Positions 40,004 to 47,571 of a stretch of 47,571 nt of DNA are shown here, piece by piece. The stretch is from positions 1 through 47,571 of the forward strand of contig NZ_JADQDD010000012.1 of NCBI RefSeq assembly GCF_019263595.1, in the 5' to 3' direction. Origin of the DNA: Pseudonocardia sp. KRD291. Its GTDB lineage: Bacteria; Actinomycetota; Actinomycetes; Mycobacteriales; Pseudonocardiaceae. The notes under the pieces were generated by a model. That model made no database searches. It was not told the origin of the DNA and worked only from the letters and a program-made list of their open reading frames with translations. A program made the position numbers and the translations under genes. The number at the start of each line of letters is the position of its first letter. The first letter of the stretch is position 1.

Positions 40004-40033
40004 CGGCCGGGCCCGCACCCGCGGGCCCGGCCG
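40004..40033 (+). terminator. Strong hairpin between two same-strand genes
   Basis: CGGCCGGGCCCGC and GCGGGCCCGGCCG form a perfect 13-bp stem with an ACCC loop, 18 nt after the DUF932 stop and 59 nt before the next ATG. It is either a terminator or an attenuator. Confidence 0.6.
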
Positions 40034-40092
40034 CGCCGACCCAGCCCTGGTCACCGCCGTCCCCGTCGTTCCATCCTGGTCAAGGAGTACTG

Positions 40093-41136
40093 ATGACAAC
40101 CCTGTCCGACATCCAGCGCATCTTCTCCGTCCGCGGCATCAATCCCGACCGGATCTCCTGGTCCCCCGCCGGCTCCGCGTTCGTGCTCGCCACCGCCTGC
40201 GGCGGCTACGTGCGGTTCGCTCCCGTCGAGGACGGCACCACCCGCAGCGGCTGCGCCTATACCGCCCACAACGCCATCGGCGAGCAGACCGGGCAGGGCG
40301 GCTGCGCCTCGACCGCGCCGGAAGCGCTACTCCCGGCATTGCGGCCGCTCCTGGACCCACCCGAGCTGACCTACCTGCCCGACCGGGCCAGCACCGCGCA
40401 GCTGCAGGCCCTGCGCGACCTGGGGAACCCGGGCGAGCACCGCCCGTTCGCGCTGCACCTGGACTCGCCCGGCGGGCGGTGGATCCTGGCGCTGTTCGTG
40501 GCCTGGCTCGACCTCGCCGACACCGATACCGACGGGGACCCGGCCGGGGACGCTCCGATCAACGGCGGGGACCTGGTCACCGCACCCGGGCGGGGCTTCG
40601 CCGCGATCGGGCTCAGCGAGGACCTGAGCCTGCACGAGCTGGCCGTGCGCATCGACCGTGGCCGCGCCGCGGCGGGCGAGCATCCCGCGGTCGGTCTCAT
40701 CGAGACCTGCCTCGACACCGAGCGCGAGGACCGCGGCGGTGACGACGCCGGTGACGTCGCCGGCGGGAACCGGGACCTGGCCCGCGCCATCGCCGAGGCG
40801 CTGCGGTGCGACAACCAGCTCGTCACCTACCGCGCCCCGGGTCACCGCGCGGACGGGCCGGACAACGAGGACCGAGCCGGGTGGGCCGAGGCCGCCCTGG
40901 ACGCGGTCATCGCCCGTACCGGGGACGCGCGGTCCTGCTACCGCGACCCGGACAGCCTGTGGGAGGCCGGCGGGGACCTGGTGGCGAACCTGATGCATCT
41001 GGCCGACCGGGCGGGGCTCGACCCGCAGCTGCTCCTCGAGGCCGGGCACGAGCGGCACCGCACCGAGCACGTCTGCAGCCACGACGCGCGGACCTGCTCG
41101 ATCCCCGGCTGCCGGCTGTGCGAGATCGCCGCCTGA
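40093..41136 (+). CDS. Hypothetical protein of plasmid type
   Basis: A 347-residue acidic protein. The N-terminus reads TTLSDIQRIFSVRGINPDRI and contains SWSPAGSAFVLATACGGYV. The C-terminus holds HVCSHDARTCSIPGCRLCEI, four cysteines that could bind zinc. AAGGAG precedes the ATG. No known domain is recognised. Confidence 0.65.
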   Translation: MTTLSDIQRIFSVRGINPDRISWSPAGSAFVLATACGGYVRFAPVEDGTTRSGCAYTAHNAIGEQTGQGGCASTAPEALLPALRPLLDPPELTYLPDRASTAQLQALRDLGNPGEHRPFALHLDSPGGRWILALFVAWLDLADTDTDGDPAGDAPINGGDLVTAPGRGFAAIGLSEDLSLHELAVRIDRGRAAAGEHPAVGLIETCLDTEREDRGGDDAGDVAGGNRDLARAIAEALRCDNQLVTYRAPGHRADGPDNEDRAGWAEAALDAVIARTGDARSCYRDPDSLWEAGGDLVANLMHLADRAGLDPQLLLEAGHERHRTEHVCSHDARTCSIPGCRLCEIAA

Positions 41137-41148
41137 GCGCCGCGTCCC

Positions 41149-41188
41149 GTGTTGGTGGGCCGTCGAGAGCCGCGTGGCCCACCAACAC
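41149..41188 (+). terminator. Hairpin terminator
   Basis: GTGTTGGTGGGCC and GGCCCACCAACAC pair perfectly (13 bp) around a 14-nt loop, 12 nt after the previous stop. A likely terminator. Confidence 0.65.
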
Positions 41189-41422
41189 AGGCACGAGGGG
41201 GTGCGAGGCGTTGGGCTGCTGGTGCACGCCCCGTGGCCGTGGGGCGCGCACACGCTGGCAGCCCCGGGGCGCGGCGCGTCGATGAACCTGCCGCGAGGTC
41301 CCCCGCGGGTGAACCCGCCCCTCACCACCGGTGCTCGGCCGCCGGCCCGGTGCGGCGGGTCCACGCCGGAGCGACCACGGCAGAACCCCCGCCCGGCCAC
41401 ACCCCGCGCCGCCGGAAGACGC

Positions 41423-41451
41423 GGTGCGCCCCCGGCCCACGGGGGCGCACC
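41423..41451 (+). promoter_or_regulatory. Leader hairpin before parB
   Basis: GGTGCGCCCCCG and CGGGGGCGCACC pair over about 12 bp, ending 52 nt before the ParB ATG. The region 41189-41422 holds no gene I can see. Confidence 0.5.
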
Positions 41452-41503
41452 CGCCGGGCCCTGAGACCCGGCCGGGGCGAGCACGTACCGACCGGAGGTC
41501 GCG

Positions 41504-43129
41504 ATGACCGCAGAACCGATCACCACCAGCGCCACCCACGCCAGCACAGCTGGCGACGCCGCCACCGGACAGGTGGGTGAGCTGCTCATGGTGGACCCGA
41601 CCACGTTGGAGCTGGAGGTCAACACTCGCAGCGACGTTCGTCTGGACCCGCACTTCGTGGCTTCCATCCGCGATCGCGGCGTGCGTGAGCCGATCTCGGT
41701 GCGGCGCCGCGGCAGTGACGGTGTCCTGGTGGTGCGCAAGGGCCAGCGCCGGACCCTGGCCGCGGTCAAGGTGGGGCTGCCCCAGGTGCGGGTACTCGTC
41801 GAGCCGGAACCGGCCGACGGGCAGCAGACGGCGAAGGACGCTGAGGTGGAGCGGATCGTCGATCAGCTCACCGAGAACCAGCACCGCGCAGCGATCAGCG
41901 ACGCCGACGAGGTCGGCGCGCATCAGCAGCTGCTCGGGCTGGGCCTGAGCGAGGCGCAGAGAGCGAGGGTGACCCGGACCCCGGCCAAGCGGGTCCGTCA
42001 GATCACCGCGGTCGCGGCCAGCGAGCTCGCGGCCGCGGTGATGGGCCGCTACGACCTGGACCTGCTGCAGCTGCAGGTGATCGCCGAGTTCGACGACGAC
42101 ACCGAGGCGGTCAAGGCGCTGACCGTCACCTCCCAGCAGAGCCCGGCCCAGTTCGAGCACCTCGCGCAGCGCCTGCGCGATGAGCGCGACGAGCAGGCGC
42201 TGCGCGCAGCCAAGGCCGCCGAGCTCGCCGAGGCAGGAGTGACGGTCGTCGACACTGACGACCACGACGACGCGACCATGCTGGACCGGCTTCGCCCCAG
42301 CGAGGACGACGCCGAGGGGACGCCCCTGACCGAGGAGGCCCACCAGGGCTGCCCCGGCCATGCCGCCGACGTCGCCACCTTCCGGCACTGGCGCGACGGC
42401 ACACAGGTCCGGGTCACCTACCTGTGCCTGTCCCCCGACGAACACGGCCACCACCCGCGCTACAACCCCTCTGCTGCCGCCACCGGCGGCGCGGGCCGCG
42501 CACCCGCCGGTGAGACCGAGGAGCAGAAGGCCGCGCGGCAGGCCGAGCGGCGCCGGGTGATCGCCAACAACAAGGCGTGGGACTCCGCGGAGGTGGTCCG
42601 CCGGGACTGGCTCACCGCGCTGTTCGCGCGCAAGGCCGCCCCGAAGGACGCCGGGCGCTACGTCGCCGCCGAGCTCGGGCAGGGCGATCACGACCTGCGC
42701 CGGGCGATGGAGTCCGGCAACGCCCTGGCCTGTGCACTGCTGGGCCTCGACGAGCCGCGAGGGGGCGGCTACTACAGCGGCGTGGTCAACCCGATCGCCG
42801 CGGCCGCGGCATCCGCGGCCGGGCCGCGGGCCACGATGCTGTCGCTGGCCATGGTGCTCGGCGGCTACGAAGCCGGGACCCACCGCGGCAGCTGGCGCAA
42901 CTCCGCCCCGGCGACCCGGCGCTACTTCACGCGCCTGCAGGAGTGGGGCTACCAGCTCTCCCCCGTCGAACAGCTCGTCATCGACCCCGACAGCGAGGCC
43001 CCCGACAGCGAGGCCGCGGTGGGTGAGGCCACCGGCGTCGAGCCCGCGGCAGATGAGCCGGGTACCGGGGGCGACACCGGTGCCCCGGCAGACGACGACG
43101 AGGACAGCGGCCAGGCCAGCAGCGCCTGA
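41504..43129 (+). CDS. ParB/RepB/Spo0J-family protein
   Basis: A 541-residue ParB-like protein. The N-terminal domain shows LDPHFVASIRDRGVREPISV and VLVVRKGQRRTLAAVKVGLP, the nucleotide-binding ParB/Srx fold, followed by VDQLTENQHRAAISDADEV, the ENxxR motif. An HTH-like helical region follows (residues about 145-215). The long C-terminus is unusual and includes a CPGH...C segment and a helical domain. GGAGG precedes the ATG. No parA is seen nearby, so partitioning is not certain; a regulator is possible. Confidence 0.82.
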   Translation: MTAEPITTSATHASTAGDAATGQVGELLMVDPTTLELEVNTRSDVRLDPHFVASIRDRGVREPISVRRRGSDGVLVVRKGQRRTLAAVKVGLPQVRVLVEPEPADGQQTAKDAEVERIVDQLTENQHRAAISDADEVGAHQQLLGLGLSEAQRARVTRTPAKRVRQITAVAASELAAAVMGRYDLDLLQLQVIAEFDDDTEAVKALTVTSQQSPAQFEHLAQRLRDERDEQALRAAKAAELAEAGVTVVDTDDHDDATMLDRLRPSEDDAEGTPLTEEAHQGCPGHAADVATFRHWRDGTQVRVTYLCLSPDEHGHHPRYNPSAAATGGAGRAPAGETEEQKAARQAERRRVIANNKAWDSAEVVRRDWLTALFARKAAPKDAGRYVAAELGQGDHDLRRAMESGNALACALLGLDEPRGGGYYSGVVNPIAAAAASAAGPRATMLSLAMVLGGYEAGTHRGSWRNSAPATRRYFTRLQEWGYQLSPVEQLVIDPDSEAPDSEAAVGEATGVEPAADEPGTGGDTGAPADDDEDSGQASSA

Positions 43130-43138
43130 CCGATCACC

Positions 43139-43177
43139 GAGCTGCGGGGGCGGGCACCGAGTCCGCCCCCGCAGCTC
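43139..43177 (+). terminator. Strong hairpin after parB
   Basis: GAGCTGCGGGGGCGG and CCGCCCCCGCAGCTC form a perfect 15-bp stem with a 9-nt loop, 9 nt past the ParB stop and 32 nt before the next ATG. Confidence 0.65.
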
Positions 43178-43209
43178 GCCCATCCCGCGCCGAAAGGAGA
43201 TCCACGGCC

Positions 43210-43800
43210 ATGTCTGTCACGTTCCGTCCCAGCCCGACGCGCGAGTCTGAACGCGAGCTGGGCCATCACCTCGCGTGCACCGCCCACCCGTGCCAGGACC
43301 TGCGCGAGTTCGCCTCCTACGACCTGGCCGTCGCGGGCATCGCCGAGCACAACCGGCACTGCCGCGACCAGTACTGCACCCCGGACGCGGTCTATCCGGT
43401 CACCCGCCGCGTCGGCGACAGCGAGCCGGACCTCAACGTGTCCAGCTCCAACGCCATGGTTGTGCTGCGGGCGCTGGGGTTCCTGCCCGAGATCGGAGCG
43501 GACGACGTCCACGTCCAGAGCCTCGACGAGGAGGACATCGGGCCGGCACCCGTTCCGGGAGACGCGGACGGGGAGGACCCGCGCTGCGGGCAGTGCCCGG
43601 CCGAGGACATGCTCGGCCGGGTCGACCTGGCCCTGGCGCTGGCCCCGGCTGATGCCGGGATGCCCTCGCGCGATCTGAACACCGCCGGAACCGTCATCGA
43701 CTGCGGCCGGCGGCCGGGCTACCTACAGGACCGGCTCCACGCGCTGCGCGCGGTCGCGGTGTTCGCCCACGAGCGGGGCCGCGATGTCTGGTGGTCCTGA
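43210..43800 (+). CDS. Hypothetical protein
   Basis: A 196-residue protein with a Cys/His-rich N-terminus (HHLACTAHPCQDL, then EHNRHCRDQYC) and a second EDPRCGQCPAED knuckle, suggesting zinc binding. No domain recognised. AAAGGAG precedes the ATG. The 397 bp downstream hold leader copy D, a small CGGGTA/TACCCG hairpin near 43927, and no gene. Confidence 0.6.
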   Translation: MSVTFRPSPTRESERELGHHLACTAHPCQDLREFASYDLAVAGIAEHNRHCRDQYCTPDAVYPVTRRVGDSEPDLNVSSSNAMVVLRALGFLPEIGADDVHVQSLDEEDIGPAPVPGDADGEDPRCGQCPAEDMLGRVDLALALAPADAGMPSRDLNTAGTVIDCGRRPGYLQDRLHALRAVAVFAHERGRDVWWS

Positions 43801-44040
43801 CCGGGGTTGCGAGCCGCTCACCCGACACCGCGCCGATCGGGACCGGGATGGTCACGGGGACGGAGAATCACTGCTCCGGCACCGGGGACGTGCCGGGGCG
43901 GCGGGCACCTGGCCTGAAGTCCGGACGCGGGTACTCGCTACCCGGGTGGGTCCCTGGTCGGGCGGTGCAGGCAGGAGACGCCCGGAGGTCAGCACACCGT
44001 GGCGGAGCGAGCGCCGATGGACCCGGCCCGGGCCCGACGC

Positions 44041-44132
44041 GGGTGGGACGGAGCCTCGCTGCGCTCGGACGCCTGGCGGCGTTCCCACCCCGGTCGGGCG
44101 AGCCGGAACCCCCGCCGTCCCCTGCCGGGGAC
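44041..44132 (+). repeat. Structured leader element, copy D
   Basis: GGGTGGGACG pairs with CGTTCCCACCC (one bulge) around CCTCGCTGCGCTCGG (44054-44068). Hairpin 1 is GGACGCC-tggc-GGCGTTCC (44067-44085) and hairpin 2 GTCCCC-tgcc-GGGGAC (44117-44132). It ends 65 nt before the ssb ATG. Similarity to copies B and C reaches about 60 bp upstream. Confidence 0.75.
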
Positions 44133-44197
44133 CCCGCCACGGCGCGCTGAGGCGGAGCCGCGTCACCGACCGGCACCACCCAGACAGGGAGCACGCC

Positions 44198-44611
44198 ATG
44201 AACGAGATCACCCTCACCGGCAACATCGGCAAGTACGTCCGGCTGAGCCACAGCATCACCGGCACCGCGGTGCTGAGCTTCTCCATCGGGATCAACGAGC
44301 GGCGCTTCGACAAGGCTCAGGACAGGTGGATTCCCCGGCCGACCGTCTGGCAGGACGTCGTCGTCTTCGGGGAGCACGCCGAGAACGTCTACGACTCCGT
44401 CACGACCGGGGACCGAGTTGTGGTGGTCGGGAAGCTGGCCGACAACTCCTACACCAAGGAGTCCGACAACCCCGCCCAGCAGGACCAGGCGATCCGTCGC
44501 ACCCAGCTCGAGGCCCAGATCATCGGCCCGGACCTCAACTACGCCCGCGCGAAGGTCACCAAGATGACCCGCGAGCACAACGGCCAGACCGCGCCGGCCG
44601 CCACCGGCTGA
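44198..44611 (+). CDS. ssb: Single-stranded DNA-binding protein
   Basis: A 137-residue OB-fold protein. It starts NEITLTGNIGKYVRLS and has SFSIGINERRF and WQDVVVFGEHAENV, then TGDRVVVVGKLADNSYT, typical for SSB strands. The acidic C-terminal tip that recruits partners in chromosomal SSB (DDDIPF-like) is absent; the end reads HNGQTAPAATG. It is probably a plasmid- or element-encoded SSB. CAGGGAG precedes the ATG. Confidence 0.85.
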   Translation: MNEITLTGNIGKYVRLSHSITGTAVLSFSIGINERRFDKAQDRWIPRPTVWQDVVVFGEHAENVYDSVTTGDRVVVVGKLADNSYTKESDNPAQQDQAIRRTQLEAQIIGPDLNYARAKVTKMTREHNGQTAPAATG

Positions 44612-44628
44612 CCCGGCCATCCGCCGAG

Positions 44629-44659
44629 GAGGGGCGGCGCCCACGGGGCGCCGCCCCTC
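44629..44659 (+). terminator. Hairpin terminator after ssb
   Basis: GAGGGGCGGCGCC and GGCGCCGCCCCTC pair perfectly (13 bp) around a 5-nt loop, 17 nt past the ssb stop. The following 300 bp hold no gene. Confidence 0.7.
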
Positions 44660-44974
44660 TGCGTGCGCTGCCCCACCCCGATTGGCCACTGCTCGGGATC
44701 TGATCGACACCGCGCACGCGCGATGACCCGTGGATCCGCCTGAAGGCGATTCGGGGCGGGGTGCCCGGATCGGCCCGGCCAGTTTCTGGGTGAGCGCCCG
44801 GCCGGGCTCTCTCGCTGTTCGTCGCCGGTGACGGTGCCCGAGAACCCGCCCCGGTGGCCCAGGCCCTGCGCTGCGCTCCGGCCGCACACGGTCGCCTCAC
44901 GGCGAGCCGGGCACCGGGGCGGACCCCCGGGTGGTGACCCGCACCGCCGAAGCGAGGAGAGCCCACACCGGGCG

Positions 44975-45114
44975 ACCCGGCCACCCCGACGGGGTGCCCG
45001 GGTCGGCGACCAGCTCCACACCGGTTGTGCCGGCGACCCCGCCCGGCCCGCACACGGGTGGGAGCCCCTGCGGGGGCCGGGCCCGGTCTCGCTCGCAGAG
45101 CGGCCCGAGACCCG
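44975..45114 (+). promoter_or_regulatory. Leader structure F before whiB, related layout
   Basis: ACCCGG-c-CACCCC/GGGGTG-c-CCGGGT (44975-45003), GCCCC-tgc-GGGGGC (45064-45077) and GGTCTCG/CGAGACC just after. The second hairpin ends 56 nt before the WhiB ATG. The shared 15-nt core is missing and the spacing differs, so I treat it as a looser relative of copies A-E. Confidence 0.45.
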
Positions 45115-45133
45115 ATACGAGAGGTGACCTGTC

Positions 45134-45610
45134 ATGGATGAGATCGACACGGACTGGCGCCACCGCGGCGCCTGCAAGTACGAGGACCCGGAGCTGTTTT
45201 TCCCCGTCGGAGGCGGCGGCCCGGGCGAGGCCCAGCTCGCCGACGCCAAGGCCGTCTGCCGGCGTTGCCCGGTACGCGAGCAGTGCCTGGCCTGGGCCCT
45301 GACCACGGGGCAGGACTTCGGTGTGTGGGGCGCGATGAGCGAGGACGAGCGGCGTGCACTCAAGCGCCGGTCCGGGGAAACGGCCCGCAGCGGGCACCGC
45401 CGCGCCGAGCGCGGCCGGCGGTCCTCGCCGCTGACGAGCCCGCCGGCGACACGTCGGGCCGCGCTGGCGGAGATCGAGCGGGGTACGCGGCGCTCGCAGG
45501 TCGCCGCCGACGCCGGAGTCAGCGTCCGCACCGTCGACCGGTGGATCGCCCGCAGCCGGACCACGGCCATCACGAAGGCCGCCGACGCGGCACCGGCGGG
45601 TGCGGCGTGA
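45134..45610 (+). CDS. WhiB-family Fe-S regulator with C-terminal HTH
   Basis: A 158-residue protein. Cys14, Cys42, Cys45 and Cys51 form the WhiB [4Fe-4S] ligand set, followed by FGVWGAMSEDERR, the G-V/I-W-G turn. After a basic linker (KRR, RHRRAERGRR) the C-terminus adds EIERGTRRSQVAADAGVSVR and TVDRWIARSR, a helix-turn-helix of homeodomain-like type. Most WhiB proteins stop soon after the W-G turn. The ATG follows AGAGGTGAC. It may be translationally coupled to the next gene. Confidence 0.82.
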   Translation: MDEIDTDWRHRGACKYEDPELFFPVGGGGPGEAQLADAKAVCRRCPVREQCLAWALTTGQDFGVWGAMSEDERRALKRRSGETARSGHRRAERGRRSSPLTSPPATRRAALAEIERGTRRSQVAADAGVSVRTVDRWIARSRTTAITKAADAAPAGAA

Positions 45611-45831
45611 GCGCCGGCGGGCCGGGGACATGCCCGGGCGGCTGCTTCGTCGTCTTCGACCCAGTCACCCTGCGCCGGCACTGCTGCCGCTGCCAGCCCG
45701 CGGCGGCAGCGCCGGACGGGCCCGGCGGGCCGGGATCACTGCCGATCACCGAGCTGGTCGCCACCGGCGCCCCGCTGATCCCCGCCACGACCACCACAGG
45801 CGCCGAGGCCGAGGGGGCCCGGCGTGGATAG
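45607..45831 (+). CDS. Hypothetical small Cys-rich protein
   Basis: A 74-residue protein with CPGGCFVVFD and RRHCCRCQPA, six cysteines in its first half, likely metal binding. GTG at 45607 overlaps the WhiB stop as GTGA, implying coupling. Its end overlaps the next gene by 8 bp. Confidence 0.5.
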   Translation: MSAGGPGTCPGGCFVVFDPVTLRRHCCRCQPAAAAPDGPGGPGSLPITELVATGAPLIPATTTTGAEAEGARRG

Positions 45832-46138
45832 CGGCTCGTTCTCCCTTCCGGGCCGGGACCCGGCCCCGCAGCTGCAGGGCCGTGTCGGCGACGAGTACGA
45901 CCCGGCGATCTATCGCACCGAGCTCACCGGCTACGACGACGGCGGCTGGAGGCTGCGCATCGACGCGGTCCTGGTCGCCGAGACCGGGGGCCCGCTTGAT
46001 CAGGACAGTGCGCGCCAGTGGGCGCGACGGCAGATGGGCGAGGGCGTGGACTTCTGCAACGGCACCTTCTCGGAGCCGTCCCGGTACTGGGTCGCCAACC
46101 CCGACACCCGAGTCCGGGCGGTGGGCGGATCGAGCTGA
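45824..46138 (+). CDS. Hypothetical protein
   Basis: A 104-residue protein with YRTELTGYDDGGWRLRIDAV and GEGVDFCNGTFSEPSRYWVA; no domain recognised. It begins at GTG 45824 inside the end of the upstream gene, so the three genes from whiB form one tight unit. Confidence 0.55.
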   Translation: MDSGSFSLPGRDPAPQLQGRVGDEYDPAIYRTELTGYDDGGWRLRIDAVLVAETGGPLDQDSARQWARRQMGEGVDFCNGTFSEPSRYWVANPDTRVRAVGGSS

Positions 46139-46378
46139 CCCATCCCCAGGTCACAGGTCGGGAGGCCGCTTACTCCACCCGATCTCCCCGTCCAGGGCGC
46201 CGCGCGGGGCGGCGTCGCTACGCGACCGGGCCAAGGCCCGGCCCGTGGACGGCGAGCCTCCCCGGGCGGAGCCGGGCGCGGAACCACGGGCCAGGCGCTT
46301 CGCACCGCGCCCCGCAGCCAGGCCACCCGAACCAACACCCCGGCCACCGGCCGGTGTCACGGCGTAGAGGAGAACGAC
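46139..46378. other. GC-rich leader before the primase-polymerase gene
   Basis: No gene is seen. CCGGGCC-aa-GGCCCGG near 46226 and a bulged ACACC/GGTGT stem (46335-46357) lie here; the latter ends 21 nt before the ATG. None matches the repeated element. Confidence 0.4.
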
Positions 46379-47458
46379 ATGAGCCCCCAGACCAGGCATG
46401 AACCCGGACCGGGATCGGGTGCGATCCTGAACCAGGCCCGAGCAGACGGAGGAGCAAGAGCGGTGACGGACAGCGCTGGCAAGCAGCAGAACCCGGAGAC
46501 CCTGCGTCTGCGGAAGGTGGCGCTCGAGGCCGCGGAGGCTGGCCTGTTCGTGTTCCCAGTCCGCGAGGGATCGAAGCTGCCCGCCTTCCACGGGAAGAAT
46601 GACTGCAAGGGGCGGGGCGTCTGCGCCGACGGGCACCAGGGCTGGGAGCAGCGCTCCACCCGCGACCCGGAGCAGATCCGCCGCTGGTGGAGCCAGACCC
46701 CATGGAACGTCGGTATCGCCTGCGGGCCCTCTCGGCTGCTGGTCATCGACCTCGACGTCCTCCCCGAGCGGGGTGTCGAATGGAAGGACCTCGCCAAAGG
46801 CTGGCCGGTACTGGACCGGGTCGCGGCGGCGCACGGCGCCCAGATTCCGGCGACGTACGCAGTGACCACGCCCTCAGGAGGTGGGCATCTCTACTACCGC
46901 ATGCCCGATGGGCTGGAGCTGCGCAACACCCAGGGCGGCGTAGGGCACAGCATCGGGCCGCTGGTGGATACCCGGGCCGGGGGCGGCTTCGTCGTGGGTG
47001 CCGGGTCTGTACGCCCCGAGGGCCGGTACACCGTGGCCTTCCACGGTGTCATCGAAGACCTGCCGGGGTGGCTGGCGGACCTGTTGAGCCCTCCCCCGCA
47101 GCCGGAGCCGCGGGCGGTGCCGCTGCAGCTCTCGACCCGGCGGGCGAACGCCTACATCGCCGCGATCCTCGACGCGGAGGCCGACAATGTCAGCTCAGCC
47201 CTGAAAGGGCAGCGCCAGATCACTCTGCTCAACTCCGCGCGCACTCTGGGCCGGCTCGTGGGTGGCCGGGAGTTGGACGAGGACAACGCACGCGAGGTCC
47301 TGCTACAGGCCGCCACGGTGCACATCGGGGTCGATGGCATGACCCGCGGCGAGGTCGAGCGCACGATCGATCGGGGGGTCGCCTACGGCAAGCAGGCGCC
47401 GCGCACCATCGAACGCCGCAGCGACGAGCGCGACGGCGAGAACGGCAGCCGGTCGTGA
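46379..47458 (+). CDS. Bifunctional DNA primase/polymerase (Prim-Pol) domain protein
   Basis: A 359-residue protein with an N-terminal Prim-Pol domain. Residues 47-62 read VALEAAEAGLFVFPVR, then VGIACGPSRLLVIDLD (111-126, catalytic acidic pair D124 and D126), TTPSGGGHLYYR (163-174) and LVDTRAGGGFVVGAG (195-209). A short Cys-containing insert lies at 76-82. The C-terminal third is helical with no helicase motifs. Such proteins prime replication of actinobacterial plasmids, phages and integrative elements. ATG 46379 follows GAGGAG; GTG 46463 is a second candidate. The next frame overlaps the stop as GTGA. Confidence 0.85.
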   Translation: MSPQTRHEPGPGSGAILNQARADGGARAVTDSAGKQQNPETLRLRKVALEAAEAGLFVFPVREGSKLPAFHGKNDCKGRGVCADGHQGWEQRSTRDPEQIRRWWSQTPWNVGIACGPSRLLVIDLDVLPERGVEWKDLAKGWPVLDRVAAAHGAQIPATYAVTTPSGGGHLYYRMPDGLELRNTQGGVGHSIGPLVDTRAGGGFVVGAGSVRPEGRYTVAFHGVIEDLPGWLADLLSPPPQPEPRAVPLQLSTRRANAYIAAILDAEADNVSSALKGQRQITLLNSARTLGRLVGGRELDEDNAREVLLQAATVHIGVDGMTRGEVERTIDRGVAYGKQAPRTIERRSDERDGENGSRS

Positions 47459-47571
47459 GCGGGCAATGGCACGACGTTCGGGTGCACTGGCCCGGAGGGT
47501 TAAGCCACGAGGACGGGATCCGCGGCCCCGGGCCCGGACGAGGCGATCGACAACGCCCGCCGGAACTGGGT
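47455..47571 (+). CDS. Hypothetical protein, 3' truncated by the window
   Basis: A GTG at 47455 overlaps the primase stop and reads VSGQWHDVRVHWPGGLSHED. After GIRGPG, the frame one base away (PDEAIDNARRNW) reads more naturally than the open frame. A one-base insertion near 47533-47540 is likely, either real or an error. The family is not recognised. Confidence 0.4.
   Translation, partial: MSGQWHDVRVHWPGGLSHEDGIRGPGPGRGDRQRPPELG

Noticed and set aside
41149-41188. Long inverted repeat, considered as an origin or oriT
   Set aside because: Position 12 nt past a stop codon and the single perfect stem fit a terminator; no nic-like or iteron sequences accompany it.

Overview
The window looks like a piece of a high-GC actinomycete genome. 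A Pseudonocardia-like member of the Pseudonocardiaceae is my inference, from the very GC-rich codon use, an RbpA gene, and the order secG-tpiA-pgk-gap ... whiA-yvcK-rapZ-uvrC that is conserved in Actinobacteria. No rRNA, tRNA, CRISPR array, transposase or integrase was seen.

Positions 1-16190 are mostly core chromosome. A 5'-truncated patatin gene faces a methyltransferase gene. Then, all on the minus strand, come rbpA, secG, the glycolytic run tpiA-pgk-gap, a vWA protein, a frameshifted DUF559 gene framed by two 60-bp palindromes, and the overlapping operon whiA-yvcK-rapZ-uvrC. A DUF2786 gene with an SOS-like box diverges from uvrC. The block ends with a PH-domain protein gene and an odd open frame joining a PstS phosphate-binding lipoprotein to lumazine synthase (RibH), preceded by a three-unit PHO-box-like repeat.

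Positions 16200-21640 are a metal/metalloid resistance patch. It holds an ArsR regulator, a small Cys-rich protein diverging from a MerR regulator, an MFS exporter, an ArsO-like flavoprotein, and a divergent ArsR-ArsN-like fusion with three copies of one operator motif between the last two.

Positions 22200-31400 are accessory. A DUF5710-HNH protein is followed by a plus-strand cassette that includes a nucleoside hydrolase, a HAD-like protein with no normal start codon, a 43-residue peptide, a free-standing asparagine-synthetase-like ligase and a tandem GNAT. A nitrilase-type hydrolase and several small genes follow. The cassette could make and modify a peptide or nucleoside product; this is inference.

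Positions 31400-47571 carry genes typical of actinobacterial plasmids or integrative elements: DUF3560, DUF4192, DUF932, ParB, Ssb, WhiB with an extra HTH, and a primase-polymerase. Many hypothetical genes lie among them.

The strongest unexplained signal is a repeated structured element found five times (plus one looser relative). Each copy ends 62 or 65 nt before a start codon, with compensating changes in its hairpins. It lies ahead of the peptide, DUF3560, DUF4192, a small CPxC protein and ssb. I do not recognise it, and it is a good candidate for an undescribed cis-regulatory RNA or promoter-leader family. Three apparent single-base frameshifts (two in DUF559, one at the right edge) warn of possible base-calling errors in GC runs.
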